Below the pieces are notes generated by a model. It made no database searches and had not been told where the DNA came from. It worked only from the letters and a program-made list of their open reading frames with translations. 8,549 nt of DNA from Streptomyces bikiniensis (GTDB lineage: Bacteria > Actinomycetota > Actinomycetes > Streptomycetales > Streptomycetaceae), in NCBI GenBank assembly GCA_000716465.1, contig JNWL01000087.1, positions 1 through 8,549 of the forward strand, given 5' to 3'. Position 1 is the stretch's first letter. Every line of letters starts with the position of its first letter. The translations under genes and the position numbers were made by a program. Positions 1 through 5,875 of the stretch are shown here, piece after piece.

Positions 1-89
1 GGAGACGGTTCTCTTGGTCGAAAACCCATCTACCAGGGGTTTCGTCATGCTGTCAGGTCAACCGGCAAGCTCGCAAAGCAGGTTGAGAA
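1..89. mobile_element. Foreign DNA replacing the 3' part of hsdS, possibly the end of an insertion sequence
   Basis: Homology of the minus-strand hsdS frame to Type I specificity subunits appears to stop around position 90. None of the three minus-strand frames between 89 and 1 continues a recognisable target-recognition domain, so a simple frameshift does not explain the loss. The stretch holds an inverted repeat, 19-27 against 36-44 (8 of 9 pairs, 8-base loop), as often seen near transposon ends. No transposase is visible because the window ends here, and the terminal inverted repeat cannot be tested. It could instead be a deletion or recombination junction. Confidence 0.35.
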
Positions 90-869
90 ACCCTCACTGA
101 TTCTTGTACGTGAGTACTCATTGGACTGCTCAGGTGCAATCGCCAAAAGCGGTCGCTCCGGCGCGAGGTTCAGAATGTCGCCGACCCGAACGAATGGAAC
201 ACCCTCCCCCTCATCCACGTATTTCGGCACCAACACGCCGTATGAGGGACGAGCCGACAGCAACCTGCCGACCCTCGTCGTTTCAGTTGACGGACCGGCG
301 CTAAAGGCTTCGGAGAGTACGGCGTTACGTCGTTCGCTCAGCAACTCGATTAGTCGCTGTTGCTCCTCGATGAGCGCATCGATGCGGGCCGTCTCGCGGT
401 CGAGATAGTCGGCGATGGCACGCTGGCGGGCAGCGCTCCACTCCGGTACCTCCATCCTGTTAAGCGCCCTCACGTCGATCCGAGAAAAGCCCGAGGTATC
501 TGGATCGTTCCCGCCGATACCGCCCATGTACTTCGTCATCTCGGATGACGCATAGTGGGACCGGAGCAAGTAGACGAGATACCGGGCGTCGGCTGTGTCT
601 CGTGGCCTCACCACGAGGTAGTCAGGACTGACCATGCCAGCAACCGGCGCAACCCCCAAGGCACCACGATATGCATTGAACCGATTTAGCACGAGGTCGC
701 CCGGGCGACAAGCTTTATACTTTGAGAATTCGTCGGCGCGTGGCGGTGAGTCAGCAATCTGACTTCGCGGCACAACTCCATGGGTCTGAGAGACCGCCAG
801 TAGTTCGGACGGACGGTCACCCACACGTTCATCGACCTCGTCCCAAGCAGTGCCGAGTCGCGTACTCAC
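45..869 (-). CDS. hsdS: Type I restriction-modification specificity subunit HsdS, 3'-truncated
   Basis: HsdS supplies DNA sequence recognition for the HsdM methyltransferase and, if present, the HsdR endonuclease. This frame gives 274 residues, against roughly 400 or more for a full two-domain subunit. Residues 1-145 look like the first target-recognition domain (RPGDLVLNRFNAYRG at 56-70, VSPDYLVVRP at 80-89). Residues 149-187 form the conserved helical spacer (QRAIADYLDRETARIDALIE at 149-168, then ELLSERRNAV). A second recognition domain starts near 200 (VPFVRVGDI at 224-232) but breaks off after about residue 260; the last 14 residues look unrelated. The GTG start overlaps the hsdM stop in a GTGA, implying translational coupling. 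Codons such as CTA, AAT and TAT are unusual for Streptomyces and suggest transfer. It may be inactive, or work as a half-type S subunit. Confidence 0.85.
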   Translation of the reverse strand: MSTRLGTAWDEVDERVGDRPSELLAVSQTHGVVPRSQIADSPPRADEFSKYKACRPGDLVLNRFNAYRGALGVAPVAGMVSPDYLVVRPRDTADARYLVYLLRSHYASSEMTKYMGGIGGNDPDTSGFSRIDVRALNRMEVPEWSAARQRAIADYLDRETARIDALIEEQQRLIELLSERRNAVLSEAFSAGPSTETTRVGRLLSARPSYGVLVPKYVDEGEGVPFVRVGDILNLAPERPLLAIAPEQSNEYSRTRISEGFSTCFASLPVDLTA

Positions 870-2611
870 GCCTCCACCTCCCGCAACAAATTGAGGATCT
901 TCGCGACCTGCTTCTCCAAGTCCGCGTCGATCTCAGCGAGGGGCCGGGGCGGAACGTACTTGTAAAAGTGCCGCGTGAACGGGATCTCGTACCCCGTCTT
1001 GGTCTTGGCCCAGTCGATCCAGGCGTCGGGAACGTGCGGCTTCACCTCCGCGTCGAAGTACTCCTGAATAACTTCGCGCTCCGCTGCCGCGCCAGCGGTC
1101 GAGCCGCCGTAGGTGAAGGGCACGTTCTCGGTGTCCCGCTTCTTCGAATCGGGCTTCGGGTCACCCTTGCGGTTGACGACAGGATTCCCATCCTCGTCCA
1201 GCAGAGGACGCTCAACGGTGACCGTCCAGTAGCCGAACTCATCGTTGCGCAGGACCTTGGAGAACTCAGGATCAGCGTCTTCGAAGTCGTCATACAGCCG
1301 CACGACCTCGGCCCGGTCCGCGTCACTGATCTCGCGTCCCTTGGCTCCGAGGTTCTTGCGCATCTTTGTCCAGAACGACGTGCCGTCGATCAGTTGCACC
1401 TTGCCCCGGCGATCGGGGTGCTTGGTGTTGTCCAGGATCCAGATGTAGGTGGCGATGCCGGTGTTGAAGAACATGTTGGTCGGCAGGGCGACGATCGCCT
1501 CGACGAGGTCGTTCTCCAGCAGCCACCGTCGAATGTTGGAAGGGCCGGATTCGGCGGCGCCATTGAAGAGCGGAGAGCCGTTCATGACGATGCCGACGCG
1601 GCCGCCACCATCCTCGGGTGCGCGCATCTTGTGGACCAGGTGGAGCAGGAAGAGCATTTGCCCGTCGGACGTTGCGGGGAGACCCGGTGCGAAGCGGCCG
1701 TAGGGGCCGGCGGAGTCTCGCTCCTCCTTGATCGCCTTGGCGTACTGCTTCCAGTCCACGCCATAGGGTGGATTGGACATGCAGTAGTCGAACTGGCGGC
1801 CCTTGAAGGCATCGTCGGTGAGCGTGTTGCCGAAGGCGATGTTGGTCGCGTCATGGCCCTTGGCGAGCAAGTCGGACTTGCAGATGGCGTACGACTGCGG
1901 GTTGTACTCCTGGCCATAGAGGCTCAGTTTCGCGTCGGGGTTCTCGGCGAGCAGATGCTCCTCTGCCAGGGAGAGCATGCCACCGGTGCCGGCGGTGGGG
2001 TCGTACAGCGATCGGATGATGCCGCCCTCGGTGAGGTCGACGTCCTTCTCCGCAAAGAGCAGGTCGACCAGCAGCCGGATCGCATCGCGCGGCGTGTAAT
2101 GGTCGCCGGAGGTTTCGTTCGCTGCCTCGTTGAACTTGCGGATGATGTATTCGAAGGCGTCACCCATGTCGGAGTTCGACACCACATCAGGGTGGAGGTC
2201 GACCTTGCCGAAGGACTTGACGATCTCCCGTAGGAGCCCAGCCTTCTCCAGAGCCAGGATCTCATTCTTGAAGTCGAAGTACTCGAACACGTCCACATCG
2301 CTGGAGAACCGGTCGATGTAGTCGGCCAGGTTATCTGCCAGCCCGTCCGCGTCGGCCAACAGGTTCGCGAACGAGTAGTTGGAGGTGTTGTAGAAGGTCC
2401 GTCCGGTGGCCTTCTTAACCTCGACCTTGAGCCGGTTCGGGTTCTCGTGCTTCGCAGCCAGCTCCCGTACCACCGCGCGGTCCGGCTCGAGTACACAGTC
2501 GAGCCGTCGCAGGATCGTGAACGGGAGGACCACTGTCCCGTACTGGTTGGGGCGATAGGGGCCCCGAAGTTGGTCAGCGATAGACCAGATGAAGCTACCG
2601 AGCGCGCTCAC
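866..2611 (-). CDS. hsdM: Type I restriction-modification DNA methyltransferase subunit HsdM
   Basis: This subunit transfers a methyl group from S-adenosylmethionine to adenine N6 within the site chosen by HsdS. The 581-residue product is a normal full length. An N-terminal helical HsdM domain (about 5-150, FIWSIADQLRGPY and VVLPFTILRRLDCVLEP) is followed by the catalytic domain. This contains the family stretch GDHYTPRDAIRLLVDLL (169-185), the SAM-binding motif DPTAGTGG (204-211) and the catalytic N6-adenine motif NPPYG (280-284). All key residues are present, so the enzyme looks intact. The GTG start at 2611 has GAGG (2620-2617) five bases upstream; another in-frame start further upstream is not needed. 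It is first in an hsdM-hsdS operon and is separated from upstream ychF by a terminator, so it needs its own promoter in 2612-2814, which I could not identify with confidence. Confidence 0.95.
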   Translation of the reverse strand: MSALGSFIWSIADQLRGPYRPNQYGTVVLPFTILRRLDCVLEPDRAVVRELAAKHENPNRLKVEVKKATGRTFYNTSNYSFANLLADADGLADNLADYIDRFSSDVDVFEYFDFKNEILALEKAGLLREIVKSFGKVDLHPDVVSNSDMGDAFEYIIRKFNEAANETSGDHYTPRDAIRLLVDLLFAEKDVDLTEGGIIRSLYDPTAGTGGMLSLAEEHLLAENPDAKLSLYGQEYNPQSYAICKSDLLAKGHDATNIAFGNTLTDDAFKGRQFDYCMSNPPYGVDWKQYAKAIKEERDSAGPYGRFAPGLPATSDGQMLFLLHLVHKMRAPEDGGGRVGIVMNGSPLFNGAAESGPSNIRRWLLENDLVEAIVALPTNMFFNTGIATYIWILDNTKHPDRRGKVQLIDGTSFWTKMRKNLGAKGREISDADRAEVVRLYDDFEDADPEFSKVLRNDEFGYWTVTVERPLLDEDGNPVVNRKGDPKPDSKKRDTENVPFTYGGSTAGAAAEREVIQEYFDAEVKPHVPDAWIDWAKTKTGYEIPFTRHFYKYVPPRPLAEIDADLEKQVAKILNLLREVEA

Positions 2612-2702
2612 AAGTTCCTCACGAGAATCGTCTAGCAGTGCCGATCACTTTGCCAGAGCCAGCAGTCGCCGTCCCACGGTTCAGCCACTCACCAGAGCAG
2701 AA

Positions 2703-2811
2703 CCCAGCACCGGCACCACATCCACGTCCCAGCACAATCTCAGCACGGTACGGATGACCAGGGATGACGACAGGTGACGAGGGGTCAGCTATCTCAGCAC
2801 CATCCCAGCAC
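2703..2811 (-). repeat. Five direct copies of GTGCTG(G/A)G, four of them as two 11-bp-phased pairs
   Basis: Copies lie at 2703-2710, 2728-2735, 2739-2746, 2793-2800 and 2804-2811, all in the same orientation. On the minus strand they read GTGCTGGG or GTGCTGAG, usually followed by AT. Two pairs have starts exactly 11 bp apart (2728/2739 and 2793/2804), about one helical turn. Same-strand, helically phased short repeats next to a gene end are typical of tyrosine-integrase arm-type sites, or of a repressor/partition-type operator. The repeat itself is read directly; its role is inferred. Confidence 0.7.
2753..2782 (+). repeat. Three imperfect 10-bp direct repeats, G(A/G)TGAC-type
   Basis: GATGACCAGG (2753), GATGACGACA (2763) and GGTGACGAGG (2773) follow one another with a 10-bp period. 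They sit between the two pairs of GTGCTGRG repeats. They could be a second set of protein-binding sites, such as for an excisionase or regulator. Only two of the three six-base cores are identical, so chance is possible. Confidence 0.45.
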
Positions 2812-2814
2812 GGG

Positions 2815-2849
2815 AAAAATCAAGGGCCCGACCCCGAAGAGCCGAGCCC
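2815..2849 (-). terminator. Rho-independent terminator downstream of ychF
   Basis: On the minus strand an 11-bp stem (arms 2849-2839 and 2834-2824) closes a TTCG loop with a C-G closing pair, the extra-stable UUCG tetraloop. It is followed by TTGATTTTT (2823-2815). Three of the pairs are G-U wobbles on the minus-strand RNA and would be A-C mismatches on the plus strand, so the structure works in the leftward direction. It lies about 50 bases after the ychF stop and would separate ychF transcription from hsdM. Confidence 0.8.
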
Positions 2850-2881
2850 TCCCTGACCTGCACGTTTGCCAGATCAGCGAC

Positions 2882-2903
2882 GTAGTGGTATATCACCCGC
2901 TAC
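2882..2903. other. Candidate integrase core (attachment) site over the ychF stop codon
   Basis: The minus strand reads GTAGCGG, 8 bases (GTGATATA), CCACTAC. The 7-base arms are inverted repeats with one mismatch, and the left arm includes the TAG stop of ychF. Inverted arms of about 7 bp around a 6-8 bp AT-leaning overlap are the usual form of a tyrosine-recombinase crossover site, and such sites often sit at gene 3' ends. GC content drops on the hsd side. The asparagine codon AAT just before the end differs from the AAC codons seen elsewhere in ychF. No integrase or second att copy is visible, so the assignment is inference. Confidence 0.4.
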
Positions 2904-3988
2904 ACATTGAAGCGGAACTCCACCACGTCCCCGTCCTGCATCACGTACTCCTTGCCCTCCATGCGGGCCTTGCCGGCCGCGCGGGCTTCGGCGACCGAGC
3001 CCGTGGCGACGAGGTCGGTGAAGGAGATGACCTCGGCCTTGATGAAGCCCTTCTGGAAGTCGGTGTGGATGACGCCGGCCGCCTCGGGGGCCGTGGCGCC
3101 CTTCTTGATCGTCCAGGCGCGGGACTCCTTGGGGCCGGCCGTCAGGTAGGTCTGGAGGCCGAGGGTGTCGAAGCCGACGCGGGCGAGGGTGGCGAGGCCG
3201 GGCTCCTCGGCGCCGACGGACTGGAGGAGCTCCATGGCGTCCTCCTCGTCCAGCTCCGCGAGGTCCTGCTCCAGCTTGGCGTTCAGGAAGATCGCCTCCG
3301 CCGGGGCCACCAGCGCGCTCTGCTCCGCCTTGAACGCGTCGTCCGTCAGCTCGTCCTCGTCCACGTTGAAGACGTAGAGGAACGGCTTCGTGGTCAGCAG
3401 GTGCAGGTCGTGGAGGAGCTCCGCCTTCTCCGAGCCCTGGACGATCCCCTGCGAGAAGAGGGTGTCGCCCTTCTCCAGGATCGCCTGCGCCGCCTCGACC
3501 GCGGCGACCTTCGGCGCCACGTCCTTCTTGATCCTGGCCTCCTTCTGGAGGCGCGGCAGGACCTTCTCGATCGTCTGGAGGTCCGCGAGGATCAGCTCCG
3601 TGTTGATCGTCTCGATGTCGTCCTTCGGCGAGACCTTGCCGTCGACGTGCACGACGTTCTCGTCCTTGAAGGCGCGGATGACCTGGCAGATCGCGTCCGA
3701 CTCGCGGATGTTCGCCAGGAACTTGTTGCCCAGGCCCTCACCCTCGCTCGCGCCGCGCACGATGCCCGCGATGTCGACGAAGTCGACCGTCGCCGGGAGG
3801 ACGCGCTGCGAGCCGAAGATCTCCGCGAGCTTGGTCAGGCGGGCGTCCGGGACGCCGACGACGCCGACGTTCGGCTCGATCGTGGCGAACGGGTAGTTGG
3901 CCGCCAGCACGTCGTTCTTGGTCAGGGCGTTGAACAGGGTCGACTTGCCGACATTCGGCAGACCGACGATTCCGATCGTGAGCGACAC
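2900..3988 (-). CDS. ychF: Redox-regulated ATPase/GTPase YchF (OLA1 family)
   Basis: YchF is a universally conserved Obg-related P-loop NTPase that prefers ATP in characterised members and associates with ribosomes. The 362-residue product is the normal length. Visible features are the P-loop GLPNVGKS (9-16), the G3 motif DIAG (72-75), NVDE (208-211) in place of the usual NKxD, which fits the family's relaxed nucleotide specificity, and the C-terminal TGS domain (about 278-361) with FQKGFIKAEV and GDVVEFRFNV. A GTG start at 3988 is supported by AGGAAG (4002-3997) eight bases upstream, and the P-loop begins right after it. The gene is divergent from the membrane-protein gene at 4150 and is followed by a terminator. 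Its last codons overlap a candidate attachment site but the protein end looks intact. Confidence 0.97.
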   Translation of the reverse strand: MSLTIGIVGLPNVGKSTLFNALTKNDVLAANYPFATIEPNVGVVGVPDARLTKLAEIFGSQRVLPATVDFVDIAGIVRGASEGEGLGNKFLANIRESDAICQVIRAFKDENVVHVDGKVSPKDDIETINTELILADLQTIEKVLPRLQKEARIKKDVAPKVAAVEAAQAILEKGDTLFSQGIVQGSEKAELLHDLHLLTTKPFLYVFNVDEDELTDDAFKAEQSALVAPAEAIFLNAKLEQDLAELDEEDAMELLQSVGAEEPGLATLARVGFDTLGLQTYLTAGPKESRAWTIKKGATAPEAAGVIHTDFQKGFIKAEVISFTDLVATGSVAEARAAGKARMEGKEYVMQDGDVVEFRFNV

Positions 3989-4029
3989 GGTGGCGACTTC
4001 CTGAAGTGTGGATGGTGGGCCGATCCCCC

Positions 4030-4035
4030 AGTTTA
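4030..4035 (-). promoter_or_regulatory. Possible -10 element of the ychF promoter
   Basis: The minus strand reads TAAACT, fitting the TANNNT pattern of Streptomyces housekeeping promoters. It would give a leader of about 35 bases containing the ychF ribosome binding site. It is one of few AT-rich hexamers in this GC-rich stretch. No convincing -35 box is visible 16-18 bases further upstream. Confidence 0.3.
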
Positions 4036-4130
4036 CGGGCGGGCCGAACCGGCCGGTGACGTCGCCCTCCGGCCGTTCTCGGGGGCAAGGTCACCCAAAG
4101 GGCGTGTCCCGGACCCGGTTCCCGCCCCCT

Positions 4131-4150
4131 CCCGACCTACGTTGGTCGGG
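4131..4150. promoter_or_regulatory. 20-bp near-perfect palindrome ending at the first base of the DUF6542 gene
   Basis: The sequence CCCGACCTACGTTGGTCGGG has 7-bp perfect arms and a central ACGT; only one base pair position (T facing T) breaks the symmetry. It ends at the G of the GTG start at 4150. The hexamer TACGTT (4138-4143) inside it fits a -10 element six bases before the start codon, so the palindrome could be an operator over the promoter of a leaderless gene. Alternatively it forms a hairpin at the start of the mRNA. Confidence 0.4.
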
Positions 4151-4959
4151 TGGAGCAGCACAGGACAAGTCAGCCCCAGGGGCGCCGACGGCCGAAATCG
4201 CCCGTTTCACCGGCCGCCGCCCCACCCCCCGCCGCGCCCGCCGCACCCTCCGGCCCGCCCGTGGAGGGCGCCGCCGTGTACCGCGTGACCGGCAGAGCCC
4301 CCCGTACCCCCGGCGGCGCCCGCGTCGAGCGGGCCCCGGCACCGGGCACCCCGGGCCGTACGGCCGGTAGTGCCGTCCGCCGTGCCGCCGGTCGCGCTCC
4401 CGGGCGCACGGCCGCCCCCGGCCGCCGGCCCGGCAGCCGATCCGTGCCCCCTGTCGTCCTCGCCCTGCGGCGGCTGCCCGCCCCCCGGCTCACCGGGCTC
4501 GGCGCCGGGCTCTTCGCCTCCGCCGTCATGCTGGTGATCGGCTTCCTCGACCTGCTGCTCCTCGACGGCTCCCCCGTCGCCTACGGGCTGCTGTTCCTGC
4601 CGGTCAGCGCCCTGACCGCGCTCTGGGTCCGTACCGCCGACCTGGTCACCGCCCCCATCGGCGTCCCCATCGCCTTCGCCGTCGGCGTCCTCCCCATCGC
4701 GGGCGGCACGGGCGGCCTCGGCGGCCAGGCCATGGCCGTCGTGACCGCCCTCGCCGTACACGCCGGATGGCTGTACGGCGGCACCCTGGTCGCCGGCATC
4801 ATCGCCAGCGTCCGGAAGGTACGGGACATGGGGCGCCGGCAGCAGCACACCCGGGCCACCACAGGGGCGGCCGCTCCCCTCGCCGGAAGCGCCGAGGTCG
4901 CCAAGACCGCGAAGGGCGCGAAGGGCGCGAAGGGCGCCAAAGCCGCCAAGGCCCGGTGA
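4150..4959 (+). CDS. DUF6542-type membrane protein with disordered N-terminus and Lys/Ala-rich tail
   Basis: The function is unknown. The 269-residue product has a Pro/Ala/Arg-rich, probably disordered and strongly basic N-terminal part (1-110). Four hydrophobic segments follow (about 114-137, 143-160, 163-184 and 193-218). It ends in a basic tail with KGAKGAKGAKAAKAR. By architecture and its place beside ychF I assign it to the actinobacterial DUF6542 group, from memory and without a search. There is no signal peptide; both basic ends would be predicted on the cytoplasmic side if four helices cross the membrane. The GTG start has no good ribosome binding site, but TACGTT lies six bases upstream, as in leaderless Streptomyces genes. 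Another start further in cannot be excluded, because the N-terminal part is low complexity. It converges on ppgK. Confidence 0.8.
   Translation: MEQHRTSQPQGRRRPKSPVSPAAAPPPAAPAAPSGPPVEGAAVYRVTGRAPRTPGGARVERAPAPGTPGRTAGSAVRRAAGRAPGRTAAPGRRPGSRSVPPVVLALRRLPAPRLTGLGAGLFASAVMLVIGFLDLLLLDGSPVAYGLLFLPVSALTALWVRTADLVTAPIGVPIAFAVGVLPIAGGTGGLGGQAMAVVTALAVHAGWLYGGTLVAGIIASVRKVRDMGRRQQHTRATTGAAAPLAGSAEVAKTAKGAKGAKGAKAAKAR
4909..4935 (+). repeat. Three perfect 9-bp tandem repeats in the membrane-protein tail
   Basis: The 9-mer GCGAAGGGC is repeated at 4909, 4918 and 4927, encoding the Ala-Lys-Gly units of the C-terminal tail. Diverged units coding Ala-Lys-Ala follow. Because the period is a multiple of three, slippage would change tail length and positive charge without breaking the frame. 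Confidence 0.8.
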
Positions 4960-4965
4960 TCCCGT

Positions 4966-5019
4966 GCCCCCTGCGCCCCTGTGCCCCTGTGCCCCTGTGA
5001 CCTCGTGATCCCGTGATCC
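4966..5019. repeat. 8-bp tandem repeats between the convergent genes
   Basis: Three perfect copies of GCCCCTGT lie at 4975-4998, preceded by an imperfect copy at 4966-4974. Two perfect copies of CGTGATCC follow at 5004-5019. The region between the DUF6542 gene stop and the ppgK stop is otherwise C-rich and non-coding. It looks like replication-slippage sequence in a neutral gap. Confidence 0.7.
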
Positions 5020-5023
5020 GGTG

Positions 5024-5038
5024 AAACCCCTCGGGGCT
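5024..5038 (-). terminator. Weak hairpin downstream of ppgK
   Basis: On the minus strand the sequence AGCCCCGAGGGGTTT can form a 5-bp stem (one G-U) around CGAG, ending in three T. It lies in the gap between the convergent ppgK and DUF6542 genes and could help end transcription. The stem is short and the T run minimal. Confidence 0.25.
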
Positions 5039-5093
5039 CCCGCCGTACCGGATCCCCGGCCCCTGTCCCGCCCCGCCCTACCCCGCCCCGCCC

Positions 5094-5840
5094 CTACGCC
5101 CTTCCCGCCGCCGCCATCGCCGCGCCCACGATCCCCGCGTCGTTCTGCAGCTCCGCCGGGACGATCTCCGCCCTGATGCCCTCGATCAGCGGCAGGAACT
5201 TGTCCGCCTTGCGGCTGACGCCGCCGCCGATGATGAAGAGCTCCGGCGAGAACAGCATCTCCACGTGCGCGAGGTACTTCTGCACCCGCTTGGTCGCCCA
5301 GTGCTCCCAGCTCAGGTCCTCGTCCTCCTTGGCCTTCGTCGAGGCCCGCTTCTCCGCGTCGTGGCCCTTGAGCTCCAGGTGGCCCAGCTCCGTGTTCGGT
5401 ACGAGCCGGCCGTCCACGAAGAGGGCCGAGCCGATGCCCGTGCCCAGGGTCAGCACGATCACCGTGCCCTTGCGGCCCCGGCCCGCGCCGAAGGTCATCT
5501 CCGCGATCCCGGCCGCGTCCGCGTCGTTCAGGACGGTCACGGGGAGGCCCCCGATCCGCGGGCCGACGAGCGCGCCCGCGTCGACGCCGATCCAGGACTT
5601 GTCCACGTTGGCGGCCGTACGGATCGTGGAGCCCGTCACCACGCCGGGGAAGGTGATCCCGACCGGCCCCGTCCAGCCGAAGTGCGCCACGACCTCCGCG
5701 ACGCAGCCCGCCACACCGTCGGGTGTGGCGGGCTGCGGGGTCAGTACCTTGTGGCGCTCCTCGGTGAGCGTGCCGCGCTCCAGGTCCACGGGAGCGCCCT
5801 TGATGCCCGAGCCGCCGATGTCCACTCCGAAGACGTTCAT
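5094..5840 (-). CDS. ppgK: Polyphosphate glucokinase
   Basis: The enzyme phosphorylates glucose to glucose 6-phosphate using inorganic polyphosphate (and usually ATP) in the cytoplasm. The 248-residue product fits the actinobacterial PPGK family within the ROK sugar kinases. Visible features are the phosphate-binding motif DIGGSGIKG (7-15), ITFPGVVTG (62-70), LNDADAAG (104-111) with the likely catalytic base D106, TLGTGIGSALF (131-141), ELGHLEL (151-157) and the second nucleotide-site segment IIGGGVSRKADKF (203-215). The ATG at 5840 is right at the motif-bearing N-terminus; GGTGGG lies just upstream as a weak ribosome binding site. The typical CxCGxxGCxE zinc motif of bacterial ROK repressors and kinases is absent, as expected for PPGK. 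It lies 94-137 bases downstream of ispH on the same strand and could be co-transcribed. Confidence 0.93.
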   Translation of the reverse strand: MNVFGVDIGGSGIKGAPVDLERGTLTEERHKVLTPQPATPDGVAGCVAEVVAHFGWTGPVGITFPGVVTGSTIRTAANVDKSWIGVDAGALVGPRIGGLPVTVLNDADAAGIAEMTFGAGRGRKGTVIVLTLGTGIGSALFVDGRLVPNTELGHLELKGHDAEKRASTKAKEDEDLSWEHWATKRVQKYLAHVEMLFSPELFIIGGGVSRKADKFLPLIEGIRAEIVPAELQNDAGIVGAAMAAAGRA

Positions 5841-5875
5841 GGACCCACCGTAAGGGCTGGGGCGCCCCGTTACTC

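Larger units (their letters stand above)
2612..2881. other. Non-coding border between the hsd genes and ychF
   Basis: I see no convincing gene here. Plus-strand frames through it have no ribosome binding site and no family resemblance. The stretch is less GC-rich than the DNA to its right. It contains, from right to left, a strong terminator reading leftwards, two clusters of short direct repeats, and finally the ribosome binding site of hsdM. This layout resembles the non-coding end of an integrated element next to its attachment site. Confidence 0.6.

Noticed and set aside
1..408. A plus-strand frame open from the left edge through 408
   Set aside because: It shows no recognisable family, no start with a ribosome binding site, and lies antisense to well-supported hsdS sequence.
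722..2233. A 503-residue plus-strand frame
   Set aside because: It is antisense to hsdM, which has clear catalytic motifs. Its Val/Leu/Arg-rich composition is typical of a shadow frame.
2703..2811. A CRISPR array
   Set aside because: The repeats are 8 bp, with 3-bp or irregular gaps, and lack the 24-40 bp repeat and spacer pattern.
2850..2910. A tRNA gene as the island attachment site
   Set aside because: I looked for a T-arm and an acceptor stem near the junction and found none; the ychF gene end is the only conserved target.
2774..4288. A 504-residue plus-strand frame across ychF
   Set aside because: It is antisense to ychF, rich in Leu/Arg/Asp/Val, with no domain and no ribosome binding site.
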